Source of the DNA: an uncultured Oscillospiraceae bacterium
GTDB taxonomy: Bacteria > Bacillota > Clostridia > Oscillospirales > Oscillospiraceae
Length of the DNA: 64,000 bases
Direction of reading: 5' to 3'
Assembly: GCA_902478785.1 (NCBI GenBank)
Contig: CABSMJ010000007.1
Coordinates: 1 to 64,000 of the forward strand
Numbering within the stretch: the first letter of the stretch is position 1; every line of letters begins with the position of its first letter. Positions 33,693-41,876 of the stretch are shown piece by piece. Below the pieces are notes generated by a model. It did not search any database and had not been told where the DNA came from. It saw only the letters and a list, made by a program, of their open reading frames with translations. Both the position numbers and the translations under genes were made by a program.

Positions 33693-34427
33693 ATGAGAGA
33701 GCGGCTGTATGAGATCATTGAGGTGGCGGACCGGGGGGACCGGCTCAGCCGGATCTACGACTGGGTCATGATGGTATGCATCGTGGTGAGTTTGGTTCCA
33801 TTGGCCTTCAAGGGATATCATCCCCGGCTGCTTTTGGTGGACAAGGTCTGCGTGATCGTGTTCATCGTGGACTACCTGCTGCGTCTGCTGACGGCGGATT
33901 ACAAGTACCATCAGCTCCCGCCGGCGGTGGCCTTTGTCCGCTATCCCTTTTCCTTTCTGGCCCTTATCGACCTGCTGGCCATTTTGCCCTCCCTGACCAT
34001 GCTCAACAACAGCTTCAAGCTCCTGCGCATCCTGCTCATGGCTCGGTCCCTGCGGGTGCTGCGGGCCTTCAAGGCTCTGCGCTACTCCAAGAGCGTCAGA
34101 CTGCTTTTGAATGTGTTTCGCAATTCCAAGGACCCGCTGATCACCGTGGGCACCCTGGCGGTGGCCTATGTGGTCATCTCTGCACTGGTGATCTTCAATG
34201 TGGAGCCGCAGTCCTTTGATACGTTTTTTGACGCCATTTACTGGGCCGCCGTCACGCTGACCACCGTGGGCTACGGCGACATCTATCCCGTCACCGCGGT
34301 GGGACGGACCATTGCTGTGGTGTCCTCCGTCTTTGGGGTGGCCATTGTAGCGCTGCCCGCCGGTATTCTCACCGCGGGATACATGAACGAACTGAGCAAG
34401 GAGCGTCAGGATCGGGAGCAGGAGTGA
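33693..34427 (+). CDS. Voltage-gated-type potassium channel
   Basis: A 244-residue six-helix channel. S4 carries regularly spaced arginines (R112, R118, R121, R124 in LLRILLMARSLRVLRAF). The pore has the TTVGYGD filter (190-196). The cytoplasmic end is short, without RCK or cyclic-nucleotide domain. It would conduct K+ under depolarisation. ATG 33693 follows GGGAGGGG; ATG 33689 is out of frame. Confidence 0.9.
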   Translation: MRERLYEIIEVADRGDRLSRIYDWVMMVCIVVSLVPLAFKGYHPRLLLVDKVCVIVFIVDYLLRLLTADYKYHQLPPAVAFVRYPFSFLALIDLLAILPSLTMLNNSFKLLRILLMARSLRVLRAFKALRYSKSVRLLLNVFRNSKDPLITVGTLAVAYVVISALVIFNVEPQSFDTFFDAIYWAAVTLTTVGYGDIYPVTAVGRTIAVVSSVFGVAIVALPAGILTAGYMNELSKERQDREQE

Positions 34428-34507
34428 CCTGTTTTGCCACCACCGACTTCGGGGGGAAGACGGCGGTTTTCGCCCCAAAAACAAGGAGAGAAAATGCGGT
34501 TTTTGCA

Positions 34508-34536
34508 TTGACATTTCCCTGGCTGCCACCTATGAT
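34508..34536 (+). promoter_or_regulatory. Near-consensus promoter of the flavodiiron gene
   Basis: TTGACA and TATGAT with exactly 17 bp between them, 54 bp before the start codon. Confidence 0.85.
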
Positions 34537-34590
34537 GGAGGCAAGAAATCATTTTGTCCCAGAGACAGCATATAAGGAGGAATCTCAGTT

Positions 34591-35817
34591 ATGCATTGCG
34601 TCAAAAAGCTATCGGAGTCCCTGTATTGGGTGGGCGGCAGCGACCGCCGGCTGGCCTTGTTTGAAAATGTGTTTCCCATTCCCCGGGGCGTTTCCTACAA
34701 CGCCTATCTGATGCTGGATGAAAAGACGGTTTTGATGGATACAGTGGACCGGTCTGTGGGCGATGTGTTTGAGGAGAATGTGGAGTATGTGCTGGCGGGC
34801 CGTCCTCTGGACTATGTGGTGGTCAACCACATGGAGCCGGATCACTGCGCCACCTTGGCTGAGCTGCTGCGCCGCCACCCGGAGACGGCCGTGGTGGGCA
34901 ATGCCAAGACCTTCCAGCTGATCGGCCAGTTCTTCCCCAGCCTGGACCTGACCGGCCGCTCCGTCACCGTGGCGGAGGGCGACACCCTCTCCACCGGTGC
35001 CCATACCCTGCACTTTGTGATGATGCCCATGGTCCACTGGCCCGAGGCCATGGCCACCTTTGACAGCACCGACGGCGTCCTCTTCTCCGCCGATGCCTTC
35101 GGCGCCTTTGGCGCCCTCAGCGGCCACCTGTTTGCCGACGAGGTGAACTTTGAAAAGGATTGGCTGGACGAAACCCGCCGGTACTATACCAATATCGTGG
35201 GCAAGTACGGCCAGCAGGTCCAAACGGTGCTCAAGAAGGCCGCCGGTCTGGATATCCGCATGATCTGCCCCCTCCACGGATTGCTGTGGCGGGGCGAGTC
35301 CATGGGTCGCATTCTGGACCTGTATGAGAAGTGGAGCACCTGCACGCCGGAGGGGCCGGCGGTGCTCATCGCCTATGCCTCTGTCTATGGCCACACGGAG
35401 AACGCCGCCAACATCCTGGCCTGCCGCCTGGCGGACGCCGGGGTGAAGGACATCGCCGTCTACGACGTGTCCGCCGCCCATCCCTCCTATCTGGTGTCTG
35501 AGGCCTTCCGCTGCAGCCACCTGGTGTTCCCCTCCACCACCTATAACGGCGGCATCTTCTGCAACATGGAGACGCTGCTGCTGGACCTGAAGGCCCACGG
35601 CCTGCGGGACCGGACGGTGGCGCTGGTGCAGAACGGCAGCTGGGGTCCTGTGGCCGCCAAGCAGATGAGCGATATCCTGGGCTCCATGAAGGACATTCGC
35701 CTGCTGGATAGCACTGTCACCCTCCGCTCCGCCCTCAAGCCCGGCCAGGAGGATGAGCTGGACGCCCTGGTCCAGGCCATTGTGGAGGACATGAAGGCCC
35801 AGTTTCCCCAGGCCTGA
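34591..35817 (+). CDS. Flavodiiron protein (O2/NO reductase, FprA-type)
   Basis: A 408-residue two-domain enzyme. The beta-lactamase-like domain carries diiron ligands H80-x-E82-x-D84-H85, H149, D168 and H229. The flavodoxin domain (about 255-408) has the ASVYGHTENAA FMN-phosphate loop and STTYNGG. It reduces oxygen or nitric oxide to protect an anaerobe. TAAGGAGG precedes the ATG. It is monocistronic with its own promoter and terminator. Confidence 0.93.
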   Translation: MHCVKKLSESLYWVGGSDRRLALFENVFPIPRGVSYNAYLMLDEKTVLMDTVDRSVGDVFEENVEYVLAGRPLDYVVVNHMEPDHCATLAELLRRHPETAVVGNAKTFQLIGQFFPSLDLTGRSVTVAEGDTLSTGAHTLHFVMMPMVHWPEAMATFDSTDGVLFSADAFGAFGALSGHLFADEVNFEKDWLDETRRYYTNIVGKYGQQVQTVLKKAAGLDIRMICPLHGLLWRGESMGRILDLYEKWSTCTPEGPAVLIAYASVYGHTENAANILACRLADAGVKDIAVYDVSAAHPSYLVSEAFRCSHLVFPSTTYNGGIFCNMETLLLDLKAHGLRDRTVALVQNGSWGPVAAKQMSDILGSMKDIRLLDSTVTLRSALKPGQEDELDALVQAIVEDMKAQFPQA

Positions 35818-35837
35818 GCCGTTATCCTGAAAAGAGA

Positions 35838-35878
35838 AAAAGAGCCGCCTGCGCCGAAACGGCGCAGGCGGCTCTTTT
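35838..35878. terminator. Bidirectional terminator between the flavodiiron gene and greA
   Basis: A 19-bp perfect stem (35838-35856 with 35860-35878) and a 3-nt loop, with A-run and T-run on the two sides. Confidence 0.88.
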
Positions 35879-35892
35879 CACATATTAATAGG

Positions 35893-36396
35893 TTAATAGG
35901 AGCTGATCTCCATGGTGTCGTCATCCTTGCCCTTTTCAATAGAGCGGATCACCAGACCGTAGTGCATCTCCGGGCTGACGGCCACCTCCACCCGGTCCCC
36001 CACCTTGTGGCCCAGCAGAGCCTTGCCCACAGGGGACTCCTTGCTGATGCGGCCCTTGAGCACATCCTGGCGCAGTGTGGTGACGATGCACAGCACCATC
36101 TCCTTGTTCATCTTCTCGTGGAAGACCGTCACCCGGTCGAAAAGCCCCACCGTGTCCTCCTGGGACTGGGTGGAGATGACCTTTGCCGTGCGGATCATCC
36201 TCTCCAGATAGCGGATGCGGCTGTCGTTGCGGTTTTTGGCCTGCTTGGCGCACTTGTACTCGTAGTTCTCACTCAGGTCGCCGAAGGCCCGGGCGGTTTG
36301 GACCTCCTCGATGAGCTTGGGCCGCAGCTCCCGGACCCGATAGTCAATCTCCTCCTGCATTTTCCGCAGGTCCACTTCCGTCAATTCGTCATACAT
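35893..36396 (-). CDS. greA: Transcript cleavage factor GreA
   Basis: A 167-residue protein: N-terminal coiled coil with the acidic tip (DLSENYEY) and a C-terminal FKBP-like domain (DRVTVFHEKMN, SPVGKALLGHKVGD). It rescues backtracked RNA polymerase. AAGGAGG precedes ATG 36396. Length is normal for the family. Confidence 0.9.
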   Translation of the reverse strand: MYDELTEVDLRKMQEEIDYRVRELRPKLIEEVQTARAFGDLSENYEYKCAKQAKNRNDSRIRYLERMIRTAKVISTQSQEDTVGLFDRVTVFHEKMNKEMVLCIVTTLRQDVLKGRISKESPVGKALLGHKVGDRVEVAVSPEMHYGLVIRSIEKGKDDDTMEISSY

Positions 36397-36511
36397 GGGT
36401 CGATTCCTCCTTCAACAGCCAAAGTCCGCCTGCAGGTCCCGGGGGACGGCTTCCGGCCGGAAGGAAGGAGCAGGCCGATGGACAGGCAGCAATTTTCAAA
36501 ATGAAAAACCC

Positions 36512-36537
36512 GCTGCAAGCGACGTGGCGCTTGCAGC
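36512..36537 (-). terminator. Second terminator-like hairpin downstream of tRNA-Leu
   Basis: GCTGCAAGCG (36512-36521) pairs with CGCTTGCAGC (36528-36537), with a T-run on the minus strand. It is closely related to the hairpin at 36684-36715 but has compensatory base changes. Between the two, 36538-36683, I see no gene. Confidence 0.6.
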
Positions 36538-36683
36538 GAGCGGGAACATCGCAGCAATATAGATGCCGTTGCTTTCCGGCACACATTCCCAAACCCAAAT
36601 CGAACCCAGCGCAAGTGGTTGTGATTTGGAAAGGAGGAGCAGCGGCGTGAGCGCGCGATGCGTTTTGGAATAAAATGAAAAAA

Positions 36684-36715
36684 CTCGTCGCAAGCGATAT
36701 GGCGCTTGCGACGAG
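36684..36715 (-). terminator. Terminator of tRNA-Leu
   Basis: A 13-bp perfect stem (36684-36696 with 36703-36715), loop ATATGG, followed on the minus strand by six T. It begins 1 nt after the encoded CCA. Confidence 0.85.
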
Positions 36716-36716
36716 C

Positions 36717-36803
36717 TGGTGCCGGTGACCGGACTCGAACCGGTACGCTGTCGCCAGCGGTGGATTTTGAGTCCACTACGTCTACCAATTCCATCACACC
36801 GGC
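36717..36803 (-). tRNA. tRNA-Leu (anticodon CAA, reads UUG)
   Basis: On the minus strand the acceptor arms GCCGGTG and CACCGGC pair over 7 bp. The anticodon loop is CTCAAAA within the GTGGA/TCCAC stem. A long variable arm (GCTGGCGACAGC) and the T-loop GGTTCGAGTCC are present, followed by discriminator A and an encoded CCA. Confidence 0.95.
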
Positions 36804-36817
36804 AGATTAACGGAGTT

Positions 36818-36846
36818 ATCATAGCACAGGACTCTCGAAAATTCAA
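36818..36846 (-). promoter_or_regulatory. Promoter of tRNA-Leu
   Basis: On the minus strand TTGAAT and TATGAT are 17 bp apart, 14 bp before the mature tRNA 5' end. Confidence 0.75.
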
Positions 36847-36982
36847 GTCTAAATTCTGTTTCCACAGGAGAAATGCCTGCGAAAAAATTCACAGAAAGGA
36901 TACACAAACCAGAGGAGATGTGTTATCATGTACCAGTAAAAGTGCGCCCTGAGGGGAAAGCACCGGGAAAGGAGGGGTTCCG

Positions 36983-38347
36983 TTGACGATGCGTTGGAAA
37001 AAGCTGCTGGTTTTGCCGCTGGCCCTGTGCCTGTGCCTTTTGCTGACCGGCTGTCTCTTCAACTCCCGGGTGGAGGACCTGTACAGTCTGCCCCAGCTGC
37101 CGGAGGAATACACGGAGCTGAAAAATAAGATCGACGCCATCCTCAGCGACGGCGCGGAGTACGCCGCCCCTCTGTCCGGCAGCAATGTCCAGCCGGTGCA
37201 GCTGGTGGACCTGGACGGGGACGGCACGGAGGAGGCTGTGGCCTTTTTCCGCAAGAGCACAGAGGAAAAGCCCCTGAAAATCTACATTTTCCGGGTTCAG
37301 GGGGAGAGCTATGAGCAGGCCGCAGTCATCGAGGGCAGCGGCACCGCCATTTACAGCATCTCCTATACGGATATGGATGGAGACGGCGTCATGGAGCTGG
37401 CGGTGGGCTGGCGGGTGAACAACACCGACCCGGACAATCTCCAGACCCTCCAGGCCCTGTCTGTCTACCAGCTCAAGGAGCTCCAGCCCAAGGAGCTGCT
37501 GCAAAAGACCTATGCCAAATATATCATTGCCGACCTCAACGAGGACAAGAAGAAGGAGCTGATTATCATCCGCTCCGACGAGGAGACCAACTGCACTGCC
37601 GACTATTACCGGTGGGAAAACCACGCTTTGGAGCTGACCTCCTCCGCCCGGGTGTCCACCTCGGTGGCGGAGCTATCCCAGACCACCTCCCGGGTGAGTG
37701 TGGGCACGCTGGAGGAGGGGAAGCCGGCGCTGTTCGTCACTGGGGTGGAGGAGTCCTCCATCGCTATTACCGATGTGCTCACCAGCCGGGACGGGGACCT
37801 GGTGAACATCACCCAGAGCAGCACCACCGGCGTCTCCACGGAGATCTTCCGGTATCTGTCCGTCTATCCCCAGGACATCAATAACGACGGTGTCACGGAG
37901 GTGCCGGTACCCACGCCTCTGCCCACTCAGGGAGAGGGCGGCGTCTGCTACCAGGTGGACTGGCGCAGCTATGACGCCGAGGGCAATATTGATACAGTGA
38001 TGACCACCTGCCACGATGTGGACGACGGGTGGTATCTGGTGATCCCCTCCAGCTGGAGCGAGAAGGTCCTGGCCACCAGAAGGGTGAGCATGTCCGGGGA
38101 CGCCACGGTGACCTTTGCTGTAATCGAAGATACGGGAGAGCCGCCCCGGGAGTTTATGCGGATCTACACCCAGCCCGACGATGAGGAGAGCGACAAGAGT
38201 TCCCGCCTGACTCTCAGCCGGGGCTCTGGAAAACTCTATACCGCTGAAATCCTGGAAAATGGCAGCTGGAACGGCAGCTTCACCGAGGAAGAGCTGCACA
38301 GCGCCTTCTATGTCATTCAGCCGGAGTGGCTGACAGGCGATAACTGA
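36983..38347 (+). CDS. Lipoprotein with FG-GAP/VCBS-like calcium-type repeats
   Basis: A 454-residue secreted lipoprotein. It has a signal peptide ending in the lipobox LLTGC (Cys24). Acidic repeats DLDGDGTEE, DMDGDGVME, DLNEDKKKE and DINNDGVTE are spaced through the protein, as in FG-GAP/VCBS propeller blades that bind Ca2+. TTG 36983 is 7 nt after GGAGG, while ATG 36989 is 13 nt away, so TTG is preferred. It precedes the two-component genes by 17 bp and may feed signals to them. Function unknown. Confidence 0.8.
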   Translation: MTMRWKKLLVLPLALCLCLLLTGCLFNSRVEDLYSLPQLPEEYTELKNKIDAILSDGAEYAAPLSGSNVQPVQLVDLDGDGTEEAVAFFRKSTEEKPLKIYIFRVQGESYEQAAVIEGSGTAIYSISYTDMDGDGVMELAVGWRVNNTDPDNLQTLQALSVYQLKELQPKELLQKTYAKYIIADLNEDKKKELIIIRSDEETNCTADYYRWENHALELTSSARVSTSVAELSQTTSRVSVGTLEEGKPALFVTGVEESSIAITDVLTSRDGDLVNITQSSTTGVSTEIFRYLSVYPQDINNDGVTEVPVPTPLPTQGEGGVCYQVDWRSYDAEGNIDTVMTTCHDVDDGWYLVIPSSWSEKVLATRRVSMSGDATVTFAVIEDTGEPPREFMRIYTQPDDEESDKSSRLTLSRGSGKLYTAEILENGSWNGSFTEEELHSAFYVIQPEWLTGDN

Positions 38348-38364
38348 GGAAGGGAAGGGAAAAC

Positions 38365-39051
38365 GTGAAAAAGGTAATGGTACTGGAGGATGAGTCCAGC
38401 ATCCGCAGTTTTATTGTCATCAATCTGCGCCGGGCCGGCTATGAAGTGGTGGAGGCCGAGAGCGGGGAAGAGGCCCTGGAACGGCTGAAGGAGAATCCGG
38501 ACACCAAGGTGGCCCTGCTGGATATCATGCTGCCGGGCATCGACGGCTTTGAGGTCTGCCGGCGGATTCGTGCCTCCAACTCCCAGATCGGCATCATCAT
38601 GCTCACCGCCCGGTCTCAGGAGATGGATAAGGTGACGGGGCTGATGACCGGCGCCGATGACTATGTGACCAAACCCTTCTCTCCTGCGGAGCTGACTGCC
38701 CGGGTGGACGCGCTGTTCCGCCGGGCCGGCGGCGGGGTGGAGGAGTCCTCCGGAGAGATCCGCCAGGACCCCTTCCTGCTCAATACCCGGAACCGGACGC
38801 TGGAGAAAAACGGCCAGCGCATCAAGCTGACCCAGGTGGAGTATTCCATCATCAAGGTGTTCATGGAGAACCCGGGCAAGGCCCTGAGCCGGGAGGAGAT
38901 CCTGGATATGGTCTGGGGCCGGGACTATTTCGGCGAGCTGAAGATCGTGGACGTGAACATCCGGCGCCTGCGGCTGAAGATCGAGGACAATGTGCAAAAT
39001 CCGACTTATATCACCACCGTGTGGGGATATGGGTATAAGTGGGGCTTTTGA
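38365..39051 (+). CDS. OmpR/PhoB-family response regulator
   Basis: A 228-residue regulator. The receiver domain has the phosphoacceptor Asp53 (LLDIMLP), acidic pocket E8/D9, Thr80 region and Lys of TKPFS. The winged-helix domain ends with the TTVWGYGYKWGF signature. It uses a GTG start after GAAGGGAAGG. Its last 60 nt are duplicated 227 bp further on, and a repeat separates it from the kinase gene. Confidence 0.95.
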   Translation: MKKVMVLEDESSIRSFIVINLRRAGYEVVEAESGEEALERLKENPDTKVALLDIMLPGIDGFEVCRRIRASNSQIGIIMLTARSQEMDKVTGLMTGADDYVTKPFSPAELTARVDALFRRAGGGVEESSGEIRQDPFLLNTRNRTLEKNGQRIKLTQVEYSIIKVFMENPGKALSREEILDMVWGRDYFGELKIVDVNIRRLRLKIEDNVQNPTYITTVWGYGYKWGF

Positions 39052-39278
39052 GGAAGCCTGCGGGCACGTTGCCCGGGGCCCCGCACGGCGGGGCGGGCCG
39101 GCAGGCCCGTACAAGAGATTTCGCCTGAGGCAAAATCCTTGGCGCAAGGCGGGATTCATTCCCGCCGCGCAGGTGAAAAGAGGGCTCCCAGCCCGCTTGC
39201 GGCGGGATGGGACGCAACGTGCAGAATCCGACCTATATTACCACCGTGTGGGGATATGGGTACAAGTGGGGCTTTTGA
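39052..39278 (+). repeat. Gene-end repeat unit with a second copy of the response-regulator 3' end
   Basis: The 227-bp unit starts right at the stop codon. It contains three consecutive GC hairpins (39061-39075, 39078-39094, 39095-39108), the shared core (39110-39180) with gaggcaaaatcctt and a GGCGGG/CCCGCC hairpin, and ends (39219-39278) with a 60-nt copy of 38992-39051. The copy encodes the same VQNPTYITTVWGYGYKWGF and stop; all four differences are synonymous. It lies between the regulator and the kinase genes and could affect their ratio. Confidence 0.85.
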
Positions 39279-39318
39279 GAGAGCCTTACGCTACATTTGA
39301 CATGAGAGGAGGGCGGTC

Positions 39319-40746
39319 ATGGCAAAAAAGACTCTTCAGATCAGGGGCCTGCGACAGAGGTGGATGCTCAACACCATCATGCCGGTGCTGGTTCTGGTGA
39401 TTTTGGCCGTGTGCCTGTTCTCCGCCAGCATCACCAGCTACTACTACACCAGCATGGAGTCCACCCTAAAGGCCCAGGCCCGGTCCGACGCCGAGTCCTT
39501 CAACAGCTATTCCATGGACAGCTACGGCGAGTACTACCAGGCGGCCAACCTGCTGGTGGAGAATTTCGCGGACAAGGACGTGTTGGAGCTGCAATTTATC
39601 AACACCTCCGGCCGCATCCAGCTGTCCTCCTACGGTCTGACCACCGGCAACTCCCCCGGTACCTCCGATATCACCGACGCCATGGAGACCGGCGAGGTCC
39701 AGTCCTTCCGGGGGAGCGACCCTCAGACGGGGGAGAACATCCTGGCCGTCTCCAGCCCGCTGATCTTCAACGGCAAAGTGGTGGGCGTCATGCGCTATGT
39801 CACCTCCTTGCAGGCGGTGAACCGCCAGATCTGGATCTCCGTGCTGGTGGTGTGCCTGCTGGCGGTGCTGTGTATCAGCCTGGTGTTCTTTGCCAATCTG
39901 CTGTTCATCAACAACGTGGTGGAGCCGGTGGCGGAGGTGTCCCAGGCGGCCAAGCGCATCTCCGCCGGAAGCTACGGCATCCAGGTGGAAAACAAGTACG
40001 ACGACGAATTGGGAGAGTTGGTGGACAACATCAACGATATGTCCCTGAAGATCAGTCAAAGCGAGAAGATGAAGTCGGAGTTCATCTCCTCTGTGTCCCA
40101 TGAGCTGCGCACCCCCCTGACCGCCATCACCGGCTGGGGCGAGACGCTGCTGGAGGACGCGGGAAATGAGGACCCGGAGCAGCTGCGCCGGGGCATCTCC
40201 ATCATCCTCAAGGAGTCCCGCCGCCTGACCAACATGGTGGAGGAGCTGCTGGAGTTCTCCAAGATGGAGGACGGCCGCTTTACGCTGCGGATGGAGCCGG
40301 CGGTGGAGCTCCAGGCTGAATTCGAGGATGCCATCTACACCTACCGGGAGCTGTTCCGGCAGGAGGGCATCGAACTCCATTATGCCGCCCCCGACGAGGA
40401 CCTGCCGCCCATCCCCGGCGACCCGGAGCGGCTCAAGCAGGTGTTCTGCAACGTGCTGGACAACGCCGCCAAGCACGGCGGCTCCGGCAAGCGCATCGAC
40501 ACCTCTATCAGCCGGGAGGGGGACTTCCTGGTGCTGCGGATCCGGGACTACGGCCCCGGCATCCCCGAGGCGGAGCTGCCCTTCGTCAAGCAGAAGTTCT
40601 ACAAGGGCTCGTCCAAGGCCCGGGGCAGCGGCATCGGCCTGGCGGTCTGCGACGAGATCGTCCGGCTCCACAACGGCATCTTCCAGATCGGCAACGCCGA
40701 GGGCGGCGGTACGGTGGTCACCATCCGGCTGCCCCTGACGGATTGA
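39319..40746 (+). CDS. Membrane sensor histidine kinase
   Basis: A 475-residue kinase: two membrane helices (residues 19-42 and 171-195), an extracytoplasmic sensor domain between them, a HAMP segment (about 197-250), His261 in SHELRTPL, and an ATPase domain with NVLDNAAKHG, DYGPGIP and GSGIGLAV. It phosphorylates the preceding response regulator. Its own GAGGAGG site precedes ATG 39319. The sensed signal is unknown; the upstream Ca-repeat lipoprotein is a possible partner. Confidence 0.95.
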   Translation: MAKKTLQIRGLRQRWMLNTIMPVLVLVILAVCLFSASITSYYYTSMESTLKAQARSDAESFNSYSMDSYGEYYQAANLLVENFADKDVLELQFINTSGRIQLSSYGLTTGNSPGTSDITDAMETGEVQSFRGSDPQTGENILAVSSPLIFNGKVVGVMRYVTSLQAVNRQIWISVLVVCLLAVLCISLVFFANLLFINNVVEPVAEVSQAAKRISAGSYGIQVENKYDDELGELVDNINDMSLKISQSEKMKSEFISSVSHELRTPLTAITGWGETLLEDAGNEDPEQLRRGISIILKESRRLTNMVEELLEFSKMEDGRFTLRMEPAVELQAEFEDAIYTYRELFRQEGIELHYAAPDEDLPPIPGDPERLKQVFCNVLDNAAKHGGSGKRIDTSISREGDFLVLRIRDYGPGIPEAELPFVKQKFYKGSSKARGSGIGLAVCDEIVRLHNGIFQIGNAEGGGTVVTIRLPLTD

Positions 40747-40761
40747 ATGTGATTTTTCTCT

Positions 40762-40785
40762 CCGGCGGGTCTCCCTGCCCGCCGG
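40762..40785. other. Hairpin after the kinase gene
   Basis: CCGGCGGG pairs with CCCGCCGG. No T-run follows, so termination is uncertain. Confidence 0.4.
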
Positions 40786-40809
40786 GGGAAAAGAATATAG
40801 AACAAATGT

Positions 40810-40838
40810 TTGCATTTTATCACGCCCTGTGATATGCT
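40810..40838 (+). promoter_or_regulatory. Promoter of the DUF1385-prmC-recA region
   Basis: TTGCAT and TATGCT with a 17-bp spacer, 25 bp before ATG 40864. Confidence 0.7.
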
Positions 40839-40863
40839 CCCATTGGAAAGGAAAAACAGATCA

Positions 40864-41835
40864 ATGGCAAGTGAAAAACACTCGGGCAGCTGCTTCCGCA
40901 CCAGCATCGGCGGACAAGCCCTCATCGAGGGCATCCTCATGCGGGGGCCGGAGCAGCAGGCCATCGTGGTCCGGGACAAGGACGGACAACTGGTGGAAAA
41001 GGTGGAAAAGCTGCGGCTCATCAAGGACCGGTATCCCATTTTGGGCTGGCCCCTGATCCGGGGCACGGTGAACTTCCTCAGCTCCATGGTGGAGGGGGTG
41101 AAGGCGCTGATGTACTCGGCGGACTTCTACCCCGATGAGGAGGCCGCGGAGCCCTCCCGTTTGGAGAAGTGGCTGGAAAAGCACGTGAGCAGCAAAAAGC
41201 TGGAGAGCGTGCTCATCGGCTTTTCCGTGTTTTTGGGCGTGGGCCTCTCCCTGCTGCTCTTTTTGTTTTTGCCCACCTTCCTCACCGGCGGTCTGCTGCA
41301 CTTCTTCCCGGATTTTCCCCTGTGGGGCCGGAATCTGCTGGAGGGTCTGCTGAAGATCGTCATCTTTCTGGCCTACCTGATCCTCTGCTCCAGGCAAAAG
41401 GACATCTACCGGGTGTTTCAGTACCACGGGGCGGAACATAAGACCATCTTCTGCTACGAGCGGGGATTGCCTTTGACGGTGGAGAACGTGCGGGATATGC
41501 CCCGGCACCATCCCCGGTGCGGCACCAGCTTCCTCTTTGTGGTCATCTTCGTGTCCATCCTCTTTTCCTCCGTGGTGTTCGGCATCTGGCCCATCACCAA
41601 CGTGTGGCTCCGGACCCTGGTCCACCTGGTGCTGCTGCCCCTGGTGGTGGGCGTCACCTATGAGTTCAACCGCTGGGTGGGCCGCCATGACAACGGCCTG
41701 AGCCGCCTACTGACGGCGCCGGGATTGTGGCTGCAAAACTTCACCACCAACGAGCCGGAGGACGGCATGATCGAGTGTGCCATCCGTTCCCTGGAGCTGG
41801 TGCTGCCCTCACAGAAGGGCAAGGACGCCTGGTAA
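40864..41835 (+). CDS. DUF1385 (YqhQ-type) membrane protein
   Basis: A 323-residue DUF1385 protein. The N-terminal part has GGQALIEGILMRGP and GWPLIRGTVNF; several membrane helices follow; the QYHGAEHKTIFCYE and HPRCGTSFL motifs suggest metal binding. Its function is unknown, though it is commonly found next to prmC, as here. ATG 40864 is supported by GGAAAGGAA. Confidence 0.9.
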   Translation: MASEKHSGSCFRTSIGGQALIEGILMRGPEQQAIVVRDKDGQLVEKVEKLRLIKDRYPILGWPLIRGTVNFLSSMVEGVKALMYSADFYPDEEAAEPSRLEKWLEKHVSSKKLESVLIGFSVFLGVGLSLLLFLFLPTFLTGGLLHFFPDFPLWGRNLLEGLLKIVIFLAYLILCSRQKDIYRVFQYHGAEHKTIFCYERGLPLTVENVRDMPRHHPRCGTSFLFVVIFVSILFSSVVFGIWPITNVWLRTLVHLVLLPLVVGVTYEFNRWVGRHDNGLSRLLTAPGLWLQNFTTNEPEDGMIECAIRSLELVLPSQKGKDAW

Positions 41836-41876
41836 AATCCCTGGAATTGGGATAAATTTTGATTACGGAGCGTAAT

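Noticed and set aside
36381..36797. Open frames on the minus strand overlapping tRNA-Leu and its downstream region
   Set aside because: They read through the tRNA and terminator hairpins, have no ribosome site and are best explained as noncoding.
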